NCBI GenBank assembly: GCA_964244585.1
Contig: CAXTJM010000005.1
Span: 1-64,000 of the forward strand
DNA length: 64,000 bases
Reading direction: 5' to 3'
Source of the DNA: LMUY01 sp964244585
GTDB taxonomy: Bacteria; Pseudomonadota; Alphaproteobacteria; Acetobacterales; Acetobacteraceae
Shown: positions 41,802 through 49,430 of the stretch, piece after piece
Position numbering within the stretch: the first letter of the stretch is position 1
How the letters are laid out: each line of letters starts with the position of its first letter
The notes under the pieces: generated by a model
The model's input: only the letters and a program-made list of their open reading frames with translations
Told to the model about the DNA's origin: nothing
Database searches by the model: none
Position numbers and translations under genes: made by a program

Positions 41802-43312
41802 CACTCGGCTGGCGGAGTGCTCTCGTAGTGGTCGGCCACCAGCCGGTCGATCAGCCGCACGCCGAACGCAGTGGCGCCTTTCGGGATGGTCGGGGCGTCC
41901 TTCGTGCTCCAGGCCATGCCGGCGATGTCCAGATGCGCCCACGGCACGCCGTTGGTGAAGCGCTGGATGAAGCACGCGGCGCTGATCGAACCGCCGGGCC
42001 GGCCGCCGACGTTCTTCATGTCGGCGATCTCGCTCCTGATCATCCTGTCGTAGGCGTCCCCGAGCGGCATGCGCCACAGTTTCTCGCCCCATTTCGTGCC
42101 GCAGGCCAGCAGGTTCTGCGCCAGGGTTTCGTCGTTGCTGAACAGTCCGCCATATTCATGGCCGAGGCTGACGATGATTCCGCCGGTCAGCGTCGCCAAA
42201 TCGACCATGAAGGCGGGCTGGAAGCGCTCCTGGCAGTACCAGAGCACGTCGCCAAGGACGAGGCGGCCCTCGGCATCGGTGTTGATGATCTCGACCGTCT
42301 GGCCGGAATAGCTGGTGACGACGTCGCCGGGGCGCTGCGCCGCCGGCCCGGGCATGTTCTCCACCAGCCCGACCAGGCCGACCACGTCCACCTTCGCCTT
42401 GCGCCCGGCCAGCGCGGCCATGGCGCCGATCACGGCGCCGGCGCCGGCCATGTCCCACTTCATGTCCTCCATGCCGCCGGCCGGCTTGATGGAGATGCCG
42501 CCGGTGTCGAAGGTCACGCCCTTGCCGACGAAGGCGAGCGGCTTGGACCGGGCGGCCCGCTTCTTGCCCTTGCCCTTGCCGCCCGAGGCTCCGTTCCACC
42601 GCATCACCACCATGCGGGGCTCCACGGCGCTGCCCAGCGAGACGCCCATCAGCATGCCGAAACCCAGCTTGGTCATCTCCTTCGGACCGAACACCTCCAC
42701 CTTGAGGCCGAGCTTCTCCAGCGCCAGGCAGCGTTCCGCCATCTCGGCGGGGAACAGCACGTTGGGCGGCTCGCTGGCGAGGTCACGGGCGAGGAACACG
42801 CCCTCCGCAACCGCCTGCATCGGCTCCCACGCGGTCGCGGCAGCGGCCGGGTCCGCGCAGAGGATCGACAGCTCGGCAAGCCTAGGCTTGTCCTCCGCCT
42901 TCTCCTTGGTGCGGTAGCGGTCGAACCGGTACGACCGCAGCACGGCGCCCATGGCCACGGCGGCGGCGTGCCCGGGGGCGAACGCGTCCGTTGCCAGGCT
43001 TGCGTCCGCCTCCTGGGCCAGGGCCGCGGCCGCCAGGCCGCCTGCCTCCTCCGCGGCGGACAGGGTCAACTCCCCGGGCTTGCCCAGGCCGATCACTACC
43101 ACGCGGGACAGGCCGGCGCCGGGCGCCAGGATCGTGCAGCTTGCGGCCTTCTTGCCGGTGAACTTCGCCGCGGCAAAGGCGCGGGCCAGGGCGCCGCCGG
43201 TCGCCTGGTCCGCGTCCGCCGCCAGGCCGGTGAGGGCCGCCCCGTCCGGCACCAGCAGCACGAGCGCACCGGAGGCCGGCAAGCTGGCTTGGGCGAAGTC
43301 GATGGCGAGCAT
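41801..43312 (-). CDS. pepA: Leucyl aminopeptidase
   Basis: 503 residues, full family length. The dimetal site and catalytic residues are in FVGKGVTFDTGGISIKP, MKWDMAGAGAVIGAM and IINTDAEGRLVLGD. The Lys/Gly-rich insert GKGKGKKRAARSK, just before the first metal motif, is unusual and would sit on the surface. Some PepA proteins also bind DNA at recombination sites; no such role is evident here. It heads the pepA-M17-holC transcript and is divergent from cysQ. Confidence 0.92.
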   Translation of the reverse strand: MLAIDFAQASLPASGALVLLVPDGAALTGLAADADQATGGALARAFAAAKFTGKKAASCTILAPGAGLSRVVVIGLGKPGELTLSAAEEAGGLAAAALAQEADASLATDAFAPGHAAAVAMGAVLRSYRFDRYRTKEKAEDKPRLAELSILCADPAAAATAWEPMQAVAEGVFLARDLASEPPNVLFPAEMAERCLALEKLGLKVEVFGPKEMTKLGFGMLMGVSLGSAVEPRMVVMRWNGASGGKGKGKKRAARSKPLAFVGKGVTFDTGGISIKPAGGMEDMKWDMAGAGAVIGAMAALAGRKAKVDVVGLVGLVENMPGPAAQRPGDVVTSYSGQTVEIINTDAEGRLVLGDVLWYCQERFQPAFMVDLATLTGGIIVSLGHEYGGLFSNDETLAQNLLACGTKWGEKLWRMPLGDAYDRMIRSEIADMKNVGGRPGGSISAACFIQRFTNGVPWAHLDIAGMAWSTKDAPTIPKGATAFGVRLIDRLVADHYESTPPAE

Positions 43313-43370
43313 GAGGGTACCCCGGGAGATGCAGACGGTGCAGGACTGTAGCAGCGCCGGGCCGGTTTGC

Positions 43371-43385
43371 CAGGGCGGCGCCCTG
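43371..43385. promoter_or_regulatory. Palindrome between pepA and cysQ
   Basis: CAGGGCGGCGCCCTG is a perfect 7-1-7 palindrome in the 80-base divergent gap, eight bases before the cysQ start and about 60 before pepA. It could be an operator, or a hairpin over the cysQ ribosome site. Confidence 0.4.
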
Positions 43386-43392
43386 CCGGGTA

Positions 43393-44160
43393 ATGTCCGC
43401 CATGGACGACGACGCTCTTCTGGCTCTTGCTGCCGACCTTGCCCGGCAGGCGGGCGTGATCATCCTGGCAGTGCGCGCCGCCGGGTTCGAGACGATGCGC
43501 AAGCACGACCAGAGCCCGGTGACGGAGGCCGACCACAGGGCGGAGGCGCTGATCGCCGCGGCCCTGCGGCAGGCCACGCCGGACATCCCGGTGATCGCGG
43601 AGGAGGAAGCGGCCGCCGGGCTGGAGCACGATCCCTCGTTCAACTACTGGCTGGTCGACCCGCTGGACGGCACGCGCGAATTCGCGGCCGGGCATGACGA
43701 GTTCACCGTCAATATCGGCCTGGTCCGCCACGGCGCGCCGGTACTTGGCGTGGTCGGCGTGCCCGCGATGGGCGAGCTGTTCGGCGGCATCGTGGGACGC
43801 GGCGCCTGGAAGCAGACCGCCACCGGGCGCCAGGCGATCACCGCCCGTGCCCCGCCGGCGGAGGGGCTGACCGTGCTCGCCTCCCGCCACTACGCCAACG
43901 ATCCCCGTCTCGAGGCGTTTCTCGGCGGCCGGACGGTCGCGACGGTCACCAATTACGGCTCCGCATTGAAGATCGCCCGCGTGTCGGAGGGGGTGGCCGA
44001 CCTCTACCCGCGCTTCGGCCGCACCATGGAATGGGACACGGCCGGCCCGCAGGCCGTGCTGGAGGCGGCGGGCGGGCGGCTGACCGACATGACGGGCGCG
44101 GCGCTCGGCTATGGCAAGGCCAATTGGGAAAACCCCTTCTTCCTCTGCACCGGCCGGTGA
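43393..44160 (+). CDS. cysQ: 3'(2'),5'-bisphosphate nucleotidase / inositol-phosphatase family
   Basis: 255 residues of the Mg2+-dependent, Li+-sensitive phosphatase family. Metal ligands are in VIAEEEAA (about 68-73), VDPLDGTREF (88-97) and MEWDTAGPQAVLEAAGG. CysQ removes phosphate from 3'-phosphoadenosine-5'-phosphate, a by-product of sulfate assimilation; a histidinol-phosphatase role is also known in this family. The TREF ending favours CysQ. A second ATG at 43402 is a possible start. Confidence 0.85.
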   Translation: MSAMDDDALLALAADLARQAGVIILAVRAAGFETMRKHDQSPVTEADHRAEALIAAALRQATPDIPVIAEEEAAAGLEHDPSFNYWLVDPLDGTREFAAGHDEFTVNIGLVRHGAPVLGVVGVPAMGELFGGIVGRGAWKQTATGRQAITARAPPAEGLTVLASRHYANDPRLEAFLGGRTVATVTNYGSALKIARVSEGVADLYPRFGRTMEWDTAGPQAVLEAAGGRLTDMTGAALGYGKANWENPFFLCTGR

Positions 44161-45125
44161 CGCGGCGGCTGCTGCCTGGCGACCCGGAGGCCGCGGCGCT
44201 GCTGCTGGCTGGCGGGCTGGTCGCGTTTCCCACCGAGACCGTCTATGGCCTCGGCGCCGACGCCACCTCCAACGCCGCCGTCGCCGCGGTCTTCACGGCG
44301 AAGGGGCGGCCGCATTTCAACCCGCTGATCTGCCATTATCCGGACGCCGAGGCGGCCTTCCGCCAGGTGGATGCCTCGCCGCTGGCGGTGCGGCTGGCCG
44401 CCGCCTTCTGGCCCGGGCCGCTGACGATGGTGCTGCCCCGGCGCATCACCTGCCCGGTGGCCCTGCTGGCCGGGGCTGGCCTGGACACGCTGGCCGTGCG
44501 GGTTCCCGCGCATCCCGTGGCGCTCGACCTGTTGCGGGCCGTGGGCAAACCGGTCGCCGCCCCCTCCGCCAACCGGTCCGGCGCCGTCTCCCCCACCACG
44601 GCGGCGCATGTCATCGATGGGCTGGGCGGCCGCATCGCCGCGGTGGTGGATGGCGGCCCCTGCACGGTCGGGGTGGAATCCACCGTGCTCGACCTGGCCG
44701 GCGCGCGGCCTTTTCTGCTGCGTCCCGGCGGCGTGCCGCGCGAGGCGATCGAGGCGGTGGCCGGGCCGGTCGGCCACGCCATCACGCCGGCCGAGGTGGA
44801 GCAGTCGCGGACCCTGCGCTCCCCCGGGCTGCTGGTGTCGCATTACGCGCCGGGCCTGGAGCTGCGGCTGGACGCGGCGGAGGTGGCGGCCGATGAAGGG
44901 TTGCTGGCGTTCGGGCCGCCCTTGCCCGGCGCCGGGGCGGTGTTCGAGTTGAGCCGCGGCGGCGACGTGGCCGAGGCGGCGGCGCGGCTGTTCACCGGGT
45001 TGCGCTGGCTGGATGCCGAAGGTGGACGGCTGGGGTTACGCAGGCTGGCGGCGATGCGCGTGCCCCGGGACAGCCTCGGCGCCGCCATCAACGACCGGCT
45101 GCAACGCGCCGCCGCGCCCCGGTGA
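44157..45125 (+). CDS. L-threonylcarbamoyladenylate synthase (Sua5 type)
   Basis: 322 residues. The YrdC/TsaC catalytic domain fills about 1-200: LVAFPTETVYGLGADATS, KGRPHFNPLICHY, and PVAAPSANRSGAVSPT. A C-terminal Sua5 domain follows, linked by SPGLLVSHYAPGLEL. It makes the threonylcarbamoyl-AMP used to modify A37 of ANN-decoding tRNAs (t6A). The GTG start lies in a GTGA overlap with cysQ, so both are coupled. Confidence 0.92.
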   Translation: MTRRLLPGDPEAAALLLAGGLVAFPTETVYGLGADATSNAAVAAVFTAKGRPHFNPLICHYPDAEAAFRQVDASPLAVRLAAAFWPGPLTMVLPRRITCPVALLAGAGLDTLAVRVPAHPVALDLLRAVGKPVAAPSANRSGAVSPTTAAHVIDGLGGRIAAVVDGGPCTVGVESTVLDLAGARPFLLRPGGVPREAIEAVAGPVGHAITPAEVEQSRTLRSPGLLVSHYAPGLELRLDAAEVAADEGLLAFGPPLPGAGAVFELSRGGDVAEAAARLFTGLRWLDAEGGRLGLRRLAAMRVPRDSLGAAINDRLQRAAAPR

Positions 45126-46300
45126 GCCCCGCCCGGTTCGACGTGGTGGTGATCGGCGCCGGGGCGGCCGGCATGATGTGTGCCGCCGTGGCAGGTCAAC
45201 GCGGGCGGCGCGTGCTGCTGCTGGACCACGCCGGCGAGCCGGGACGGAAAGTCCTGATCTCCGGCGGCGGACGCTGCAACTTCACCAATACCGGCACCGC
45301 GCCGGAGCGGTTCTTTTCCGCCAACCGGCATTTCGCGCGGTCCGCCCTGTCGCGTTATCCGGCGGACGATTTCATCGCCATGGTCGTCCGGCACGGCATC
45401 CCGTTCCACGAGAAAACGCTCGGGCAACTGTTCTGCGACGGCTCGGCGCGGGCCATCGTGGCCATGCTGCTGGCGGAGTGCGCGACGGCGGGCGTCGACA
45501 TGCGGATGGGCCATCGGGTCACGGCGCTCGGACGGTCGGACTCGTTCAGCATCGGGACGGATCACGGGTGCTTCGCCGCCGGGTCGCTGGTGCTGGCGAC
45601 CGGTGGCCTGTCGATCCCGAAGCTGGGCGCGACCGGCTTCGCCTACGAGGCCGCGCGCCGCTTTGGCCTGCCGGTGGCGACGACCCGGCCGGCCCTGGTG
45701 CCGCTGCTGGCGAGCAATGAAGACCTGGCGCTGATGCGGCCGCTCAGCGGGGTGGCCTTGCCGGTGGCGGCGCGCTGCGGGCGGCATGAATTCCGCGAGG
45801 CGATGCTGTTCACCCATCGCGGCCTGTCCGGGCCGGCCATCCTCCAGGTCTCGTCCGCCTGGTGCGAAGGCGAAAGCGTGGTCGTGGACCTGCTGCCCGG
45901 CATCGATGCCTCTGCCGCCCTGCGCGAGGCGAAGGCGGCACACCCCCGTGCCACGTTGCGCACCGCGCTGTCGGGCCTGCTGCCGCAACGTCTGGCAGAG
46001 GCGCTGGCCCCACGCTGGCCCGGCGCCGCCTTAGCCAACATCCCGGACCGTGTGCTGGCCGAGGTGGCGGCCACCCTGTCCGGCTGGCCGGTGAGCCCGT
46101 CCGGCACGGAGGGATATGGCAAGGCGGAGGTCACGCTGGGGGGCGTGGCGACGGACGCGCTCTCCTCGCGCACCATGGAGGCGCGCGCCGTGCCGGGGCT
46201 GTTCGTCGTGGGCGAGGCCGTGGACGTGACCGGCTGGCTTGGCGGCTACAACTTCCAATGGGCTTGGTCGAGCGGATGGTCGGCCGGCATGGCGGCGTGA
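45122..46300 (+). CDS. HI0933/BaiN-type flavoprotein
   Basis: 392 residues. The FAD-binding VVVIGAGAAGMMCA is at the N-terminus, then KVLISGGGRCNFTN and the closing FVVGEAVDVTGWLGGYNFQWAWSSG, which are diagnostic of the HI0933-like NAD(P)/FAD family. Its physiological substrate is unknown in most bacteria; a gut member reduces bile-acid double bonds. It is the last gene of the cysQ-Sua5 operon (GTGA overlap). Confidence 0.9.
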   Translation: MSPARFDVVVIGAGAAGMMCAAVAGQRGRRVLLLDHAGEPGRKVLISGGGRCNFTNTGTAPERFFSANRHFARSALSRYPADDFIAMVVRHGIPFHEKTLGQLFCDGSARAIVAMLLAECATAGVDMRMGHRVTALGRSDSFSIGTDHGCFAAGSLVLATGGLSIPKLGATGFAYEAARRFGLPVATTRPALVPLLASNEDLALMRPLSGVALPVAARCGRHEFREAMLFTHRGLSGPAILQVSSAWCEGESVVVDLLPGIDASAALREAKAAHPRATLRTALSGLLPQRLAEALAPRWPGAALANIPDRVLAEVAATLSGWPVSPSGTEGYGKAEVTLGGVATDALSSRTMEARAVPGLFVVGEAVDVTGWLGGYNFQWAWSSGWSAGMAA

Positions 46301-46584
46301 CGCTACCCCGGCTTCATGATCACGCAATCCTGATTTTAGGTAAATTCTTCACTAAGACGGTCATCCGACCGCCACTCTTAACCGTCGCATTAAACCCTCG
46401 CATCAATTCGTGTCATGCTGATCGTAAATCGCCTCTTTGATGCAGCGATGATTTAACGCTGGATTTTTTGTTAAATGAAAACGTCAAGTATTGTAGATTT
46501 GGCGTGTTTTAGTCTGGCGTTGTTCCATGACAGTCTCACCTTCGCAGAAAAATCTGCGCACGATTGCCAAAAGGGTGAAGATCG
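46301..46584. other. AT-rich gap without a gene
   Basis: 284 bases with far lower GC than the rest of the window, particularly 46320-46510, and no convincing reading frame. It includes homopolymer runs, a TTGTTA hexamer with TATTGT 15 bases later (46469-46495), and a small dyad CGCAGA-AAAA-TCTGCG at 46543-46558. It may hold the promoter of the small gene downstream, an unannotated small RNA, or the edge of transferred DNA. Confidence 0.55.
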
Positions 46585-46821
46585 ATGTCGAGTGATCCGA
46601 AAGGCGATCAGGCCCGCGCCATGATTGCCGCCTTGCAGACGATCTTGGACCAGCTTCCCGAACAAGCCGATGACGAGGCTGCGGAAAGCCATGGGGGAGA
46701 CCTGCCCGAAACCAAGGATCCCACGCACGAACTGTTCGTCGACGGGCTGGATCAGTATTCCTTGGCAGGCTTGTTCACCTCGATCCGGATCATCCACAAC
46801 CTGCACAGCAACCGGAAATGA
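46585..46821 (+). CDS. Small acidic hypothetical protein
   Basis: 78 residues. The N-terminal half is probably helical (DQARAMIAALQTILDQL), the middle acidic, and the end LAGLFTSIRIIHNLHSN amphipathic. No Cys and no family recognised. The start lies shortly after GGGTGAAG. It follows the AT-rich gap directly. Base composition within the gene is nearer to the chromosome than to the gap before it. Confidence 0.6.
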   Translation: MSSDPKGDQARAMIAALQTILDQLPEQADDEAAESHGGDLPETKDPTHELFVDGLDQYSLAGLFTSIRIIHNLHSNRK

Positions 46822-46900
46822 CTTAGGCCGGACCTGATCAGGAGCAGCATGCCGGGTGTGGGCGGCGGCCGCCCTGGCTTAGGGCCGGCCTGTTCAGGAG
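46822..46900. repeat. Two imperfect copies of a 23-base element
   Basis: CTTAGGCCGGACCTGATCAGG (from 46822) recurs as CTTAGGGCCGGCCTGTTCAGG (from 46878), differing at a few positions, about 56 bases apart. Each ends in a CCTGA/T-TCAGG dyad. The pair lies just behind the small acidic gene and before the orphan minus-strand frame. It may be a duplicated regulator site or the remains of a mobile element end. Confidence 0.4.
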
Positions 46901-46945
46901 AGTGGCATTCCACCGACGCGGCGCTGCCAGGTGGCGCACCGGGCG

Positions 46946-47152
46946 CTAGGCGGGCCCCGGGCACTGCAGGTTGCGCTGGCGCAGTTCGCCGCGCACGACC
47001 TCCAGGTCGCGGCGCAACATCCGCAACACGATGTCCCAGCCAGGGCCGGGATGCAGGCGCGAGCGCTGGCCGACGAAGATTTCCAGATCCTCGAAATGCC
47101 GTCCTGCAACGACCAGGTCGTTCAGCGAGGTGTCGTCAAAGCTGCCGTCCAA
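46946..47152 (-). CDS. Possible small gene or gene remnant
   Basis: 68 codons from a TTG with GAGGGG directly before it. The protein is soluble and regular (NDLVVAGRHFEDLEIFVGQ, then DIVLRMLRRDLEVVRGELRQ). Third-position GC is very high, as in real genes here, so I take the frame to have been coding. There is no ATG or GTG at the right place, and the frame is open further upstream to 47479, so it may be the 3' end of a decayed gene cut by rearrangement. Function unknown. Confidence 0.35.
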   Translation of the reverse strand: MDGSFDDTSLNDLVVAGRHFEDLEIFVGQRSRLHPGPGWDIVLRMLRRDLEVVRGELRQRNLQCPGPA

Positions 47153-47232
47153 CCCCTCACCCCACTGCCCTGATCCATGGCTGGGGCCGCACCCCGGCCG
47201 AACCTGCTTCAGTCCGCACCATCTGGCAAGGA

Positions 47233-47250
47233 CGTCCGACAGGTCGGACG
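47233..47250. promoter_or_regulatory. 18-base palindrome upstream of hyuA
   Basis: CGTCCGAC and GTCGGACG are separated by AG, a perfect 8-2-8 palindrome about 105 bases before the hyuA start. Its form suits a dimeric repressor such as a GntR-type protein, although no regulator gene is nearby. It lies in the roughly 200 gene-free bases before hyuA. Confidence 0.5.
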
Positions 47251-47354
47251 CACGCGGACTCAGGCCGGCTGGCGCCGCAACCTTCACCGGCACGGATTTA
47301 TGTGCCAGCGTCCGGCGCAGGCGCGGGTGGAGCAGTCGCGATGAGACGGGGTTC

Positions 47355-49430
47355 TTGACGACGGCGTCCCCCGGGACGGGCCGGATACGGATCGGGATCG
47401 ATATCGGCGGCACGTTCACCGACCTCCAGATCCTGGATGAGCGATCCGGCGCCTTGCACAGCCTGAAGACCGCAACCACCCCGCAAGACCCCTCCGCCGG
47501 TCTGATGGCCGGAATCGAGGAGGCGGCGCACCGGTTCGGCTTCGCCGTGACCGAGATCGGCTATCTGCTGCACGGCACCACCATCGCGACCAACGCCGTG
47601 CTGGAACGCAAGCTGGCGCGCGGCGTGCTGCTTACCACCGCCGGGTTCCGCGACATCCTGGAGATCGGGCGGCATGTCAGGCGTGACGTCTACGGGTTGA
47701 AGCCGCAGCGCGAGGCAGCGCTGATCCCGCGCGACCGCCGGGTGGGCGTTGCCGAACGCATCCGGGCCGACGGCAGCGTCGAGCACGCGCTGGGCGCGGC
47801 AGCCATCCAGGATGCAGTGGCGGCGATCGGAGCGCTGGAGGCCGAAACCGTGGCGATCGCCTTGCTGAACGCCAACGTCAACCCGGCGCATGAGCAGATG
47901 CTGCGCGACCGCATCCGCGTTGCGGTGCCCTCCCTGCCGGTGTCCCTTTCCTCGGAAGTGAGCCCGGAAATCCGGGAGTACGAACGCAGTTCGACCACCG
48001 TGCTCAACGCCCTGCTCATCCCGGTCGTGCAGTCGTACCTGGTCCGCCTGGCAGTGCGGCTGGAGGAGCGCGGCATCACGGCCCGGCTGCTGCTGGTGCA
48101 GTCCAACGGGGGCGTGTGCAGCGCCGCCATGGCCGGCGACCAGCCGGTGCGCCTGCTGCTCTCCGGCCCGAGCGGCGGGGCGCTGGCGGCGCAGCGCGCC
48201 TCCGCCCGGCTGGGCCTGGCGGACCTGGTGGGGATCGACATGGGCGGAACCAGCTTCGACGTGTGCGTGGTGCGGGACCACGCGGTCGCGCTGATGACGC
48301 AGGGCGAGATCGACGGCCTGCCGGTGCGCTTGCCGATGGTGGAAATCCGCACCATCGGCAGCGGCGGCGGCTCGCTGGCGGCCGTGCTGCCCGGCGGCCG
48401 GCTGGCCGTGGGGCCGCACAGCGCGGGCGCCAATCCCGGGCCGGCCTGCTATGGGAGGGGCGGCACGCGGCCCACGGTCACCGACGCGAACCTCGTGCTC
48501 GGCCGCCTGGATGCCGGCTATTTCCTGGGCGGCGCCCTGGCGCTCGACCTGCCCGGCGCGCGGGCGGCCATCGCGACCCACGTCGCAGGCCCGCTCGGCC
48601 TCGGGCTCGAAGCGGCGGCGGAGGGCATCCTGACGCTCACCAATGCCAGCCTAGCCTCGGCCATCCGGCTCAGCCTGTTCGAGAAGGGGCTGGACCCCCG
48701 CAGCTTCGGGGTGCTGTCGTACGGCGGGGCGGGCGGCCTGCACGCCATTCCGGTCGCCGACGAACTCGGGATGGACCGCGTGGTGTTCCCGGCGGATGCG
48801 AGCACGTTTTCGGCCAGCGGCATCCTGCACTCCGACATCGTGCACGACCTGGCCAGCAGCCGCCTGGTGCCGGCCATCCCCGCCAGCCTGGCCGCGCTGG
48901 CGGATGCCTGCGCCGAACTGCGCCGCCAGGGCGACGCCCTGCTGCAAGCCGATGGCCTACCGGCTGACCGCCGGACGCTCAGCCTGTCGGCAGACATGCG
49001 GTATGCCGGGCAAGCCTTCGAACTGGTGGTGCCGTGGGGCGACGTGCAGCCGTCCCCGGACGCGCTCGCCCGCCTGCTCGCCAATTTCCACGCGTTGCAC
49101 CGGCAGCGCTTTTCCTACGCCAACGCGGACGACCCGGTCGACATCGTCACCCTGCGCCTCACCGCGACCGGATCGCTGCCGAAGGCGCCGTCCGGCCACG
49201 CGGCAGCCGTGGCGGAGGCAGCGCCACCCCCGCCGCGCGCCGTGTTCCTGGATGGTGCGTGGCGCGAGGTGCCGGTCTACCGGCGCGGCGGCGTGACGGC
49301 GCCGATCCCGGGTCCCGTGCTGATCGAGGAAGCCTACACGACCGTGCTCGTCTCGGCCGGCTGGCGATGCGGTCCGGGGCAGAATGGCGACCTGGTGGCG
49401 CAACGCGTGACGGAGCCGCCCCATGCCTGA
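47355..49430 (+). CDS. hyuA: Hydantoinase/oxoprolinase subunit A
   Basis: 691 residues from a TTG. The ATP-binding fold shows IRIGIDIGGTFTDLQIL, LLHGTTIATNAVLERKLA, GIDMGGTSFDVCVV and GANPGPACYGRGG. HyuA and HyuB form an ATP-dependent cyclic-amide hydrolase acting on hydantoins, 5-oxoproline or related lactams; acetone and acetophenone carboxylases also belong to this family, so the substrate is open. No ATG or GTG fits before the conserved N-terminus. hyuB follows with an eight-base overlap. Confidence 0.9.
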   Translation: MTTASPGTGRIRIGIDIGGTFTDLQILDERSGALHSLKTATTPQDPSAGLMAGIEEAAHRFGFAVTEIGYLLHGTTIATNAVLERKLARGVLLTTAGFRDILEIGRHVRRDVYGLKPQREAALIPRDRRVGVAERIRADGSVEHALGAAAIQDAVAAIGALEAETVAIALLNANVNPAHEQMLRDRIRVAVPSLPVSLSSEVSPEIREYERSSTTVLNALLIPVVQSYLVRLAVRLEERGITARLLLVQSNGGVCSAAMAGDQPVRLLLSGPSGGALAAQRASARLGLADLVGIDMGGTSFDVCVVRDHAVALMTQGEIDGLPVRLPMVEIRTIGSGGGSLAAVLPGGRLAVGPHSAGANPGPACYGRGGTRPTVTDANLVLGRLDAGYFLGGALALDLPGARAAIATHVAGPLGLGLEAAAEGILTLTNASLASAIRLSLFEKGLDPRSFGVLSYGGAGGLHAIPVADELGMDRVVFPADASTFSASGILHSDIVHDLASSRLVPAIPASLAALADACAELRRQGDALLQADGLPADRRTLSLSADMRYAGQAFELVVPWGDVQPSPDALARLLANFHALHRQRFSYANADDPVDIVTLRLTATGSLPKAPSGHAAAVAEAAPPPPRAVFLDGAWREVPVYRRGGVTAPIPGPVLIEEAYTTVLVSAGWRCGPGQNGDLVAQRVTEPPHA

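Noticed and set aside
46301..46584. The AT-rich gap as a tRNA, riboswitch or CRISPR leader
   Set aside because: No cloverleaf, no repeated spacer structure and no recognisable aptamer could be found by eye.
46946..47479. Full-length reading (177 codons) of the orphan minus-strand frame
   Set aside because: The first 100 codons overlap the hyuA start and have no coding character; only the last 68 look coding.
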